A DNA stretch of 32,823 nt from an uncultured Anaerolineae bacterium (GTDB lineage Bacteria > Chloroflexota > Anaerolineae > Promineifilales > Promineifilaceae). Each line of letters begins with the position of its first letter. Positions within the stretch are counted from its first letter, which is position 1. A program made the translations under genes and the position numbers. The stretch lies in the NCBI GenBank assembly GCA_937949915.1, contig CALECP010000016.1, forward strand, positions 1-32,823, written 5' to 3'. Of the stretch, positions 1 through 6,752 are shown one piece after another. The notes under the pieces are model-generated. The model saw nothing but the letters and a program-made list of their open reading frames with translations, had not been told where the DNA came from and did not search any database.

Positions 1-139
1 CGCCAGCAACTGACGAATCTGATACTGTAATACCCGCTACCAGCATTGCAAGCACGATAACCTGATTTTCGCTACTTGTTGGCAACATTTGTTTCATCAT
101 TTTCAGAACTTTCGTGTACACTTTCATCTTATCACTCAT
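1..139 (-). CDS. Partial ORF, N-terminal 46 residues (possibly IS transposase)
   Basis: An ATG at 139 (minus strand) opens a frame that runs without a stop to the window edge, giving 46 residues that begin MSDKMKVYTKVLKMMKQMLP. A purine-rich AGGGTGA lies just upstream on the minus strand and is a plausible ribosome binding site. The basic start followed by a hydrophobic 'QVIVLAMLVAGITVS' stretch resembles the N-terminus of some IS4-like transposases of Chloroflexota, but this is memory of a style, not a motif. No catalytic residues are in view. It could equally be a small membrane-associated protein. The gene is cut by the window, so its length and product cannot be judged. Confidence 0.45.
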   Translation of the reverse strand, partial: MSDKMKVYTKVLKMMKQMLPTSSENQVIVLAMLVAGITVSDSSVAG

Positions 140-416
140 AAGTCACCCTCTTTTTGTTGTGATTAAGAAATGTCTTATGATTGATTTATTCGCACAAGTT
201 TTCTATGTATAAGTTTTCTATGTCCGGTAGAAAATCATTTTGAGTAAGTTTACCCGATTCAATCGGTATAATGTCTATTTACTGAAACACTGAAAAACCA
301 TGTAACGACGTGCCATGATAGTCGTATAGAAGTCGGCCGCTTTTTGTATTTTGCGGCGGCCGCTTCCTATGGTATCGTGGGGAAAATCGGCCGCTAATGG
401 CGAATGGCAAAACGGT
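140..416. other. Intergenic region with a 13-bp direct repeat and a TATAAT box
   Basis: This is a divergent intergenic stretch between the partial left ORF and the FHA gene. It is more AT-rich than its surroundings. It holds a 13-bp direct repeat, AAGTTTTCTATGT, at 196-208 and 211-223 (15-bp period). A TATAAT hexamer at 267-272 could serve the rightward gene, but no good -35 box lies at the right distance. If the left ORF belongs to an insertion sequence, its terminal repeat should lie here, but I found no convincing inverted end. Confidence 0.4.
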
Positions 417-1106
417 ATGGAATCGACAGCAAAACTGATAATTCATGTAGGAACAGACCCGGAACGGGAATTCGTCTTAGGCGAAGGCAATGTTTTGATC
501 GGCCGAGACGCAAACAACGAACTGGTTGTGCAGGATAGCGAAGCGTCTCGCCGTCACAGTCGCATCGTTTTAGATACGGCCGGATATGTGGTCGAAGATT
601 TGGGCAGCACCAATGGCACGTATGTCAATGGTCAGCGCGTCACGGGGTCAGCCTTGCTGCAAGATGGCGACACGATCACGCTCGGCCGTGCTGTGCGGCT
701 CATGTTTATGGGCCATGCGCCGACGTTGGGTATCGATCCGATGAACACGATTCAGCAGCAACAAGATGCTGGGGATACGGCCGCCGTGTTTGCGCCACCT
801 CCGGCCGATTATGCGCGTTCGCAACCGCCGCCTGCCATCGCACAGCCCGATCCCGAACCCGCGGCCGTTGCGCCCGCTCCTCGGCCGCCTGTCAAAATCA
901 AACAGGAACGCGGCTGCCAACGCTACTTTATCTACACCGGTTGCGGTCTTCTCAGCTTGTTTTTGATCGCGGGTATCGCCTTGTTTGCCGTCGATGCCGT
1001 TGCGCCCGATGCGCTTTATTGCGGTGCATTACAGCCATTTTGGGAAATGCTCAACCCGCTCCTCCAGCTTTTTAACCGCGTCTTTGATTGCGCTGTCCTG
1101 ACGTAA
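417..1106 (+). CDS. FHA-domain protein with C-terminal membrane segment
   Basis: This protein of about 229 residues has a forkhead-associated domain in its first ~100 residues: the GR of 'VLIGRD', the 'SRRH' motif, 'DLGSTNGTYVNG' and the closing 'LQDGDTITLG'. These are the phosphothreonine-recognition landmarks of the family. A Pro/Ala-rich linker follows, then a basic 'VKIKQERG' and one hydrophobic segment ('YFIYTGCGLLSLFLIAGIALFAV') near the C-terminus, so the FHA domain should be cytoplasmic. Such proteins normally read Ser/Thr kinase phosphorylation, but no kinase gene is in the window. The frame is open from 351 (TTG) and has another ATG at 369. I prefer 417 because the FHA strand order begins right after it, but no start has a good ribosome binding site. 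It is convergent with the DUF2330 gene. Confidence 0.8.
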   Translation: MESTAKLIIHVGTDPEREFVLGEGNVLIGRDANNELVVQDSEASRRHSRIVLDTAGYVVEDLGSTNGTYVNGQRVTGSALLQDGDTITLGRAVRLMFMGHAPTLGIDPMNTIQQQQDAGDTAAVFAPPPADYARSQPPPAIAQPDPEPAAVAPAPRPPVKIKQERGCQRYFIYTGCGLLSLFLIAGIALFAVDAVAPDALYCGALQPFWEMLNPLLQLFNRVFDCAVLT

Positions 1107-1126
1107 GTAATAGAGACAAAACAAAA

Positions 1127-1150
1127 CAGGGACATCGTGCGATGCCCCTG
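1127..1150. terminator. Bidirectional hairpin between convergent genes
   Basis: CAGGGACATC-GTGC-GATGCCCCTG forms a 10-bp stem with one mismatch and a 4-nt loop. On the plus strand it is followed by CTTTTA, and on the minus strand by TTTTGTTTTG. It sits between the FHA gene and the DUF2330 gene, which end facing each other. Confidence 0.65.
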
Positions 1151-1187
1151 CTTTTATGGGTTGGTATTTTGGGAAGAGGGAAAAAAG

Positions 1188-2420
1188 TTAATCGTTGTGA
1201 CGCACAACCCAATAGCCCAGCAAGAGCATACCCAACAATGTACACATGACAGTAACCAGCACCCAATTGGTGGCTGACACAGTTTGTTCTGTATTGGTTG
1301 TGCTGAGGGGACTGTTGCTTCCGGCCGTGCCAACCGGCACAACATCAGCCTCAAATGTTTCGCCATTACACACCCACTTATGCGTTTCGCTTAGGTCATG
1401 GATGTTGTTGATAGGCGCAAGCGTCTCATCATATTCAAACATCGGGTCAACCGTCATCTGCTCTGGGTCCATGAATGTGTTGAGCCGCGTCAGGTACGCA
1501 TAGTCGCTGTCCAATTGTGCGAGTAGCGGATGGGTAAATGCCATCGTTCCTGTCGGTTGGGCATATTCGGTGACGAATGCCAAGCCGTTTTCTGCATCCA
1601 CTTGATCTTGCATCACTTGCCAATAGTTGTGACCAAACGGGAAGAAAAAGTTGACATCTTCATCTTCGACAACGATGCGGGTGTAGTTGGTGGGGGTCGC
1701 TTGGGCAGAGCCGAAGAACCACGCGACCACTTGCATATTCATATCTGCCCCAACGGGAGTCATGCGTAATGGGATCATCGGAATCGGTGCAGGGTATGTC
1801 ATTTTGAGTGGTACAACATCGCTCACATCGCTGTCTGGAATCAACTTCATAGCGAGAAAGTAAAAATCTTCGTCCACGTAGATGTTGATCAATGGCTCCA
1901 TTTCAGGTGTGACAGTGTAGCCGTTGACATTGAGCCAGTCGATCAGCGCGTTTTGGTCACTCGAATCGACGACAGAGATTTCATAGTTGCCTTTGAAGCC
2001 CTGCGAGATGATTTCGACACCGCCACCACTACCGTCCTCGGCTTCGCTTGCCAGCGCAACAGGCATCACTTGCCAGCATTCATCGGTGATGTCGGGCGCG
2101 ATGTATTGGGGGAGTGTCATCGTATCCAGTTCGGTGAAGGCGGCTTCTGCATCTTCTGGCAGCTCGATGTCATCTTCAACGTTGAGGGGTGTTTTGACAG
2201 GCAGTATCCACGAAAATTCATCTGGGTTACCAGAATAGTTGATCTGGATGATGGCTGAGGTGGAGTCATCGGCGTTTTCGGTGAAGATAATGCGCTCGGC
2301 CGATTGGCTGACCGGGATCGTTGTACAGAACAAGCCGCCACACGCAAACGCGGGGGAGGCGACGAGCAGAACACCGAGAAGTGTGAATATGAGGGGGAGT
2401 TTCAGTCGAGTTTTTTGCAT
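1188..2420 (-). CDS. DUF2330 family secreted, membrane-anchored protein
   Basis: This 410-residue protein begins with a signal peptide (basic MQKTRLK, hydrophobic 'LPLIFTLLGVLLVASPAFA') followed by 'CGGLFC', the Cys/Gly motif at the mature N-terminus of DUF2330 proteins. 'SAERIIFTE', 'INYSGNPDEFSWILPVK' and 'YDLSETHKW'-like blocks fit this family, whose function is unknown. A C-terminal hydrophobic helix ('NWVLVTVMCTLLGMLLLGYWVV') ending in RHND should anchor it with the body outside. The start at 2420 is chosen over upstream in-frame codons because GGAGA lies 6 nt before it and the signal peptide begins there. It is the last gene of a minus-strand group, 188 bp after the aldo/keto reductase. 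Confidence 0.8.
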   Translation of the reverse strand: MQKTRLKLPLIFTLLGVLLVASPAFACGGLFCTTIPVSQSAERIIFTENADDSTSAIIQINYSGNPDEFSWILPVKTPLNVEDDIELPEDAEAAFTELDTMTLPQYIAPDITDECWQVMPVALASEAEDGSGGGVEIISQGFKGNYEISVVDSSDQNALIDWLNVNGYTVTPEMEPLINIYVDEDFYFLAMKLIPDSDVSDVVPLKMTYPAPIPMIPLRMTPVGADMNMQVVAWFFGSAQATPTNYTRIVVEDEDVNFFFPFGHNYWQVMQDQVDAENGLAFVTEYAQPTGTMAFTHPLLAQLDSDYAYLTRLNTFMDPEQMTVDPMFEYDETLAPINNIHDLSETHKWVCNGETFEADVVPVGTAGSNSPLSTTNTEQTVSATNWVLVTVMCTLLGMLLLGYWVVRHND

Positions 2421-2608
2421 GGTTGTTCTCCAGATTTGTGATATGAAAGTAGGATACCAGATAGCGTGAATAGATGTAATGGGCAGGGGGTGTAAGGTTT
2501 TGGGTGAATTTGGGAGGATTTCGGCCGTCAAAAAGCGCGATTAGCTATTCGCCTGAGCGATTTCGACCATCATTTCTGTCATGGTGTCAGTATGGCATAG
2601 CGTGACGG

Positions 2609-3595
2609 CTACCAACGATGATGCACATGCGGCGCGACGAACGTATCGTAAATATCTTGAATCGCGCTCATCGTTTCATCTGGGAGGGGGGCAAGTGCGC
2701 TGGCGGCCGCATTGTCCGTCACTTGCGCGGGGTTTTTGCCACCCGGAATGGCACACGTCACCGCATCAAACATCAAAATCCAACGCAGTGCAAATTGCGC
2801 CATTGTCGCGTCATCTGGCGTGAGCGGCCGCAACTGTTCAACCGCCTTCAGCCCCACATCAAACGGCACACCCGAAAACGTCTCCCCGCTATCGAACGCA
2901 TTGCCGGTGCGATTGTATGTGCGGTGATCATCGTCGGCGAATGTGGATGCGGCCGACATTTTCCCCGTCAGTAAGCCAGACACCAATGGCACACGAGCAA
3001 GGATACCGATATTGCGCTTCGTCGCTTGCTCGAAAAACAGCTTGCTCGGCCGTTGCCGAAACATATTGAAAATGATTTGCACCGTCGCCACATTTTCGTA
3101 CTCAATCGCTTTGAGCGCTTCCTCCACCTTTTCAACACTCACGCCATAATGTTTGATTTTGCCTTGTGCGACCAAATCATCGAGAACACCGAACAGTTCC
3201 GGCCGGTAGTAGCTGTCCGTCGGTGGGCAATGCAGTTGCACCAAATCGAGCGCGTCTGTCTCTAGGTTCACCAAACTACGCTCGATGAAAGCGGTCAAAT
3301 TTTCGCGGTTGTATCCGCCATCAACGTGTGGGTTGAGGCGACGACCCGCTTTTGTGGCGATGATAATGGTGTCGTCCGGCCGCTCTCGTTTCAATTGGGC
3401 GAGCAGCCGCTCACTACGGCCGTCACCATACACATCGGCCGTATCAAAAAAGTTGATGCCTCTGTCTACGGCCGTATGCAGTGCCGCCATCGCGTCCGCT
3501 TCCGTCACATTTCCCCAACTGCCCCCAATCGCCCATGCGCCGAAGCTAATCTCGCTTACTTGCCAGCCTGTTTTGCCTAATGTTCGATAATTCAT
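2609..3595 (-). CDS. Aldo/keto reductase
   Basis: This 328-residue NAD(P)H-dependent oxidoreductase belongs to the aldo/keto reductase superfamily (TIM barrel). The catalytic tetrad is visible as D51 and Y56 in 'FFDTADVYGDGRSE', K82 in 'IIATKAG' and H122 in 'LDLVQLHCPP'. The C-terminal cofactor site is 'AIPGGKNPAQVTDN'. The order and length match the YghZ/AKR11-13-like group of carbonyl reductases; the substrate cannot be inferred. The start at 3595 gives the canonical N-terminus 'MNYRTLGKTGWQVSEISFG'. There is no Shine-Dalgarno, but a TATGAT box ends 7 nt before the ATG, so leaderless initiation is possible. It begins 16 bp after the lipoprotein gene and may share its transcript. Confidence 0.9.
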   Translation of the reverse strand: MNYRTLGKTGWQVSEISFGAWAIGGSWGNVTEADAMAALHTAVDRGINFFDTADVYGDGRSERLLAQLKRERPDDTIIIATKAGRRLNPHVDGGYNRENLTAFIERSLVNLETDALDLVQLHCPPTDSYYRPELFGVLDDLVAQGKIKHYGVSVEKVEEALKAIEYENVATVQIIFNMFRQRPSKLFFEQATKRNIGILARVPLVSGLLTGKMSAASTFADDDHRTYNRTGNAFDSGETFSGVPFDVGLKAVEQLRPLTPDDATMAQFALRWILMFDAVTCAIPGGKNPAQVTDNAAASALAPLPDETMSAIQDIYDTFVAPHVHHRW

Positions 3596-3611
3596 AGACC
3601 GATCATACAGG

Positions 3612-4955
3612 TTAAGGTTGCCAAATGCGAAGGGTATTATCTGCTCGGCCGACCCCCACCGCCAGCCCATCACGATGCGCTACGGCCGCCAAATTTGTCA
3701 CGACCTGCCCTTCCATAGGCATATCTAAAATGACGGCCGCCACCCCATCGACCATGCCCACCACACCCAACGCCGTCCGATCTTGCGATGGCAACAGCAA
3801 TTGCGCCCTACCTGACCCGATCCAATCCCCCGCCACTGCCATATCTAAATTGCGTGTGCCGATGACGTGAGACGTGTAGCCGCTCACGGCCGTCTCAATC
3901 GTCAACGCATCATTGTTCCATGCGTAAAATTCGACCCGGCCGCCAATGTGCGGAGTCAGCACATCAACCAATTTGAGTGCGCCATTTGCTCCAAAAGGTG
4001 CAACCGCCAACTGATGCCGCCAGCGAAAACCCCGGCCGATCATCTGCCCGGCCGCCAGCCACTCCCCATCCTCACCGTACATCACAATTTGCGCTCCATT
4101 TTCCCGATTCGCTCGTGTCACGATAATTTCGCGCACCCCATCCCCATCCCAATCGACCCACAATGGCGCAACCCCCTCGATCACCCAATCCGCTTCCATC
4201 ACAATCTCGCGCACGATACGTGGTTCAGGCATCGTTTCGATCAACGTCACACTTTTTGCCTCGACTGCATCGCCCAACACCCCATGCGGATAGCTCGTGT
4301 CCGGCATCGTCAACAGTAACAGCCGCCCTTGCTCATCTGTCACGATGCGCGTGTCGGGGAGAGCGTTCACAGGGAGTGTTGTCTCTGTTTCGTTTTGGTT
4401 GATGATGAGGTTTCCGGCCGTATCGACATACGCAATCCCATCACCGACAGGCACAGGATGTGTCACGGCCGACATGCCATCCACAACAAGCAAGCGCGGT
4501 ACACCTTGCTCGATCACCAGGAGCGGCGGCTGGCCTGCTGGTACACTTTCTGGTGCAATCGACACCGTATTGACGACACCATTCGCCACCTCAAACGCCT
4601 GTACCACCCCATCCTCCAGCACCGTCACCCACAGCACACCCGCCCCAAACGGCGCAGAAACAACCCACTCCGGCCGCCCATCTAACGTTATATCAAGTGG
4701 TACAAGTGCAGCCAAATCCCCTTTCCCTTCTACAAAATGGTTGCCATTCGCTTGATGGTATGTCCGGCCGTAAACAATCGGCTCAGGCGTTATATCTGTG
4801 TCAATAATAGTCGTTGGCACAGTGGTCGAAAGAACGACGGGCAGAAATTGGATTGTGGGGGCGGGGCTGGCGGCCGTTTCCAGTGACGGCCGCCCACCAC
4901 ACGCGCATGAAACCAACAAAAAAAGCGTGATCAGAGCCTTGCGAATTGTGTACAT
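3612..4955 (-). CDS. Putative lipoprotein with FG-GAP/VCBS-like beta-propeller repeats
   Basis: This 447-residue protein starts with a lipoprotein signal, 'MYTIRKALITLFLLVSC', where L14-V15-S16-C17 fits the lipobox. The rest is a series of beta-rich blades. One has a clear calcium-loop motif 'DWDGDGVREIIVTR' (D-x-D-x-D-G), as in FG-GAP/VCBS repeats; others are 'ITLDGRPEWVVSAP' and 'GDWIGSGRAQLLLPS'. Function is unknown; such propellers usually bind ligands or proteins on the cell surface. No Shine-Dalgarno precedes the ATG, but TAAATT lies 7-12 nt upstream, compatible with a leaderless message. It is divergent from the TetR gene; the 32-bp operator lies 100 bp away and could also affect it. 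Confidence 0.65.
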   Translation of the reverse strand: MYTIRKALITLFLLVSCACGGRPSLETAASPAPTIQFLPVVLSTTVPTTIIDTDITPEPIVYGRTYHQANGNHFVEGKGDLAALVPLDITLDGRPEWVVSAPFGAGVLWVTVLEDGVVQAFEVANGVVNTVSIAPESVPAGQPPLLVIEQGVPRLLVVDGMSAVTHPVPVGDGIAYVDTAGNLIINQNETETTLPVNALPDTRIVTDEQGRLLLLTMPDTSYPHGVLGDAVEAKSVTLIETMPEPRIVREIVMEADWVIEGVAPLWVDWDGDGVREIIVTRANRENGAQIVMYGEDGEWLAAGQMIGRGFRWRHQLAVAPFGANGALKLVDVLTPHIGGRVEFYAWNNDALTIETAVSGYTSHVIGTRNLDMAVAGDWIGSGRAQLLLPSQDRTALGVVGMVDGVAAVILDMPMEGQVVTNLAAVAHRDGLAVGVGRADNTLRIWQP

Positions 4956-5054
4956 AAGTTCAATTTAGCAGACAACGTGTAATCAAACCATCTAACTCAC
5001 TAAATTTCGATATGAGATGTGTAGGTAATGAAAAAAAACCTGATTCCGTTAACC

Positions 5055-5086
5055 ACACGCAATTGACTGATCAGTCAATTGCGTGT
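5055..5086. promoter_or_regulatory. Perfect 32-bp palindrome, probable TetR operator
   Basis: Bases 5055-5086 form a perfect inverted repeat with no spacer; the left half is ACACGCAATTGACTGA and the right half is its exact reverse complement. The core TTGACTGATCAGTCAA is typical of operators of TetR-family regulators. It covers the -35 box and spacer of the promoter of the TetR gene that starts at 5099, so bound repressor would block RNA polymerase. A degenerate copy lies at 5682-5697. Confidence 0.85.
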
Positions 5087-5091
5087 AACAT
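5063..5091 (+). promoter_or_regulatory. Sigma-70-like leaderless promoter of the TetR gene
   Basis: TTGACT at 5063-5068 and TAACAT at 5086-5091 are separated by 17 bp. The -10 box ends 7 nt before the ATG at 5099, so transcription should begin at or within 1-2 nt of the start codon. No Shine-Dalgarno is present, which agrees with a leaderless message. Confidence 0.7.
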
Positions 5092-5098
5092 TCTCCCT

Positions 5099-5665
5099 AT
5101 GGTCGATAAACGAACGCAGTTGATCGAGTCGTCGATTGAGTTATTCGCAAATAATGGCTTTTGGAATACACCGACCTCAAAAATTGCGAAACATGCAGGT
5201 GTTGCCACCGGCACACTGTTCAACTACTTCCCTACAAAGGAAGCGCTGATCGATGCAGTCTACCTGCAATTGAAGCGCGAACTGAGCGAGCGACTACAGC
5301 AGGAGCTACCGCATGGGGATGGGGTCAAAGTATGTCAGGAGCATGTTTGGTATCGCTATATCGATTGGGCGGTGCGGAATCCCACTCGTTACACGCTCGT
5401 TCACCAGTTAAAGCTCTCTCAATTGGTCAGTGAGGAAGCACAGCAGCAACAAGCGGAAGAGTTTGCATTTATGAGTCGTCTGTTGCAGCAGGGTGTGCAG
5501 GAAGCGTTGTTTGCAGATATTTCGGCCGCCTATATTGGTACGGTTGCGCTGGCACAGCTAGAGGCGGCCGTCTCCTACGCGATGCACCACCAGCTACAAG
5601 ACATGCAATTAGCCAAGCATATCGCGCAATCATTCGCTATTTTCTGGAATGGTGTCGCACGATAA
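5099..5665 (+). CDS. TetR/AcrR family transcriptional regulator
   Basis: This is a 188-residue regulator of usual TetR length. The N-terminal helix-turn-helix is clear: 'RTQLIESSIELFANNGFWNTPTSKIAKHAGVATGTLFNYFPTKEALI', with the TetR signature 'GTLFNYFPTKEAL'. The C-terminal ligand/dimer domain is divergent, so the inducer is unknown. The start at 5099 is chosen because the conserved N-terminus begins there and an upstream extension would run through the operator. The perfect palindrome directly upstream implies autorepression. The next gene, an SDR, follows in the same direction after 124 bp and has its own partial operator, so it is the likely second target. Confidence 0.92.
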   Translation: MVDKRTQLIESSIELFANNGFWNTPTSKIAKHAGVATGTLFNYFPTKEALIDAVYLQLKRELSERLQQELPHGDGVKVCQEHVWYRYIDWAVRNPTRYTLVHQLKLSQLVSEEAQQQQAEEFAFMSRLLQQGVQEALFADISAAYIGTVALAQLEAAVSYAMHHQLQDMQLAKHIAQSFAIFWNGVAR

Positions 5666-5681
5666 TTTTTTTTGACGTGGT

Positions 5682-5697
5682 GTGACTGATTACTCAC
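5682..5697. promoter_or_regulatory. Degenerate TetR operator upstream of the SDR gene
   Basis: GTGACTGATTACTCAC has 6 of 8 symmetric base pairs. Its inner 14 bases match the core of the perfect operator (TGACTGATCAGTCA) at 12 of 14 positions. It lies 17 nt after the TetR stop codon and upstream of a TTGACA at 5710-5715. A separate inverted repeat, ACAGGT-N7-ACCTGT, is at 5732-5750, and the AAGGA ribosome binding site of the SDR gene follows. Confidence 0.55.
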
Positions 5698-5789
5698 TCA
5701 AAAACGACTTTGACAAAAAACAGAAACGTTGACAGGTGTCCGTTACCTGTGAAACCGAAAACAAAAAGAACAACAAATAAGGATTTACA

Positions 5790-6611
5790 ATGAAAACAAT
5801 TGTGATTACAGGATCAAGTACAGGCATCGGTAAAGCGACAGCCAAGCTGTTTGCTGAGAAGGGATGGCAGGTTGCCGCAACGATGCGGACACCCGCAAAC
5901 GAAACAGAGTTGACCACGCTCGACAATGTGAAAGTGTACCCATTGGACGTGACTGACATTGCCTCGATCACCAGTGCACGGGATCAGATTTTGGCTGATT
6001 TCGGCACAGTCGATGTGGTGCTAAACAATGCTGGTTATGGATTGATGGGCGCGTTTGAGCTGGCTGACACAGCGCAGATCAAGCGGCAGTTTGATGTCAA
6101 TCTGTTTGGTTTGATGGACGTGACACGTGCCTTTTTGCCCCATTTCCGGGCGAACAAAGCAGGGATGTTCCTCAATGTGTCGTCGATTGGCGGCCGGATC
6201 ACGTTCCCCCTCATCAGTCTTTACCATAGCACCAAATGGGCGGTTGAAGGGTTCTCCGAATCGTTGGCGTATGAGTTAGGCGAGTTGGGTATTCAGGTCA
6301 AGATTATTGAGCCGGGTGGCGTGGCGACTGACTTTGGCGGCCGGTCGATGGACATGGCAAACAATGAAGCGACAACTGATTACAACGAATCTATCGGCAA
6401 ATTTATGGCAGCGATGACAGAGCGAGCCAGCTCTGGGCTGGGGCAAAGTACGGCCGCGCAAATCGCTGAGGGCATCTACGCCGCTACGACAGACGGCAAG
6501 CCACAACTGCGCTACTTGCTGGGGGACGACGCGGTACAGATGTACGCGATGCGAAAAGAGTATGGGGATGATGCGTTCATGGTCGGCATGAAACAGCGCA
6601 TGTTGTCGTAA
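5790..6611 (+). CDS. SDR family NAD(P)-dependent oxidoreductase
   Basis: This 273-residue classical short-chain dehydrogenase/reductase has a Rossmann-fold cofactor motif TGSSTGIG at residues 7-14, NNAG at 79-82, N104 and the catalytic S132, Y145 and K149 ('SLYHSTKW'). 'IEPGGVATDFGG' after the active site is the usual post-catalytic segment. The C-terminal 80 residues are typical of the SDR group that acts on aldehydes, ketones or secondary alcohols; the substrate is not predictable. AAGGA lies at good spacing before the ATG. The flanking TetR gene and operator copy suggest that this enzyme is induced by the ligand of the regulator. Confidence 0.93.
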   Translation: MKTIVITGSSTGIGKATAKLFAEKGWQVAATMRTPANETELTTLDNVKVYPLDVTDIASITSARDQILADFGTVDVVLNNAGYGLMGAFELADTAQIKRQFDVNLFGLMDVTRAFLPHFRANKAGMFLNVSSIGGRITFPLISLYHSTKWAVEGFSESLAYELGELGIQVKIIEPGGVATDFGGRSMDMANNEATTDYNESIGKFMAAMTERASSGLGQSTAAQIAEGIYAATTDGKPQLRYLLGDDAVQMYAMRKEYGDDAFMVGMKQRMLS

Positions 6612-6629
6612 TAGCGTTATGTTTGCTTT

Positions 6630-6657
6630 GTAGTGGCATGGTTAACTGTGCCACTAC
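6630..6657. terminator. Hairpin after the SDR gene, no U-tract
   Basis: GTAGTGGCA-N10-TGCCACTAC is a perfect 9-bp stem, 18 bp after the SDR stop codon. It is followed by GGGGCAGG rather than a T-run, so if it terminates it would not be a classical intrinsic terminator. Its GTAG...CTAC ends resemble other palindromes in the window. Confidence 0.4.
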
Positions 6658-6729
6658 GGGGCAGGCGGCCGGTGTGCTTTTTAGGAGAGGCGTGATCTGC
6701 TATCCGAAGCGAAAATCTGGGAACAATCG

Positions 6730-6738
6730 TGCTATAAT
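6730..6738 (+). promoter_or_regulatory. Extended -10 promoter of ftsK
   Basis: TGCTATAAT is a perfect extended -10 element (TGn plus TATAAT at 6733-6738). No recognisable -35 box is 17 bp upstream, as expected for extended -10 promoters. Transcription would start near 6745, leaving a leader of about 8 nt without a Shine-Dalgarno before the ATG at 6753. Confidence 0.6.
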
Positions 6739-6752
6739 GTTTCCGAATTGCT

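Noticed and set aside
1-139. Complete insertion sequence at the left edge
   Set aside because: Only 46 residues are visible, no inverted ends were found, and transposase similarity is weak.
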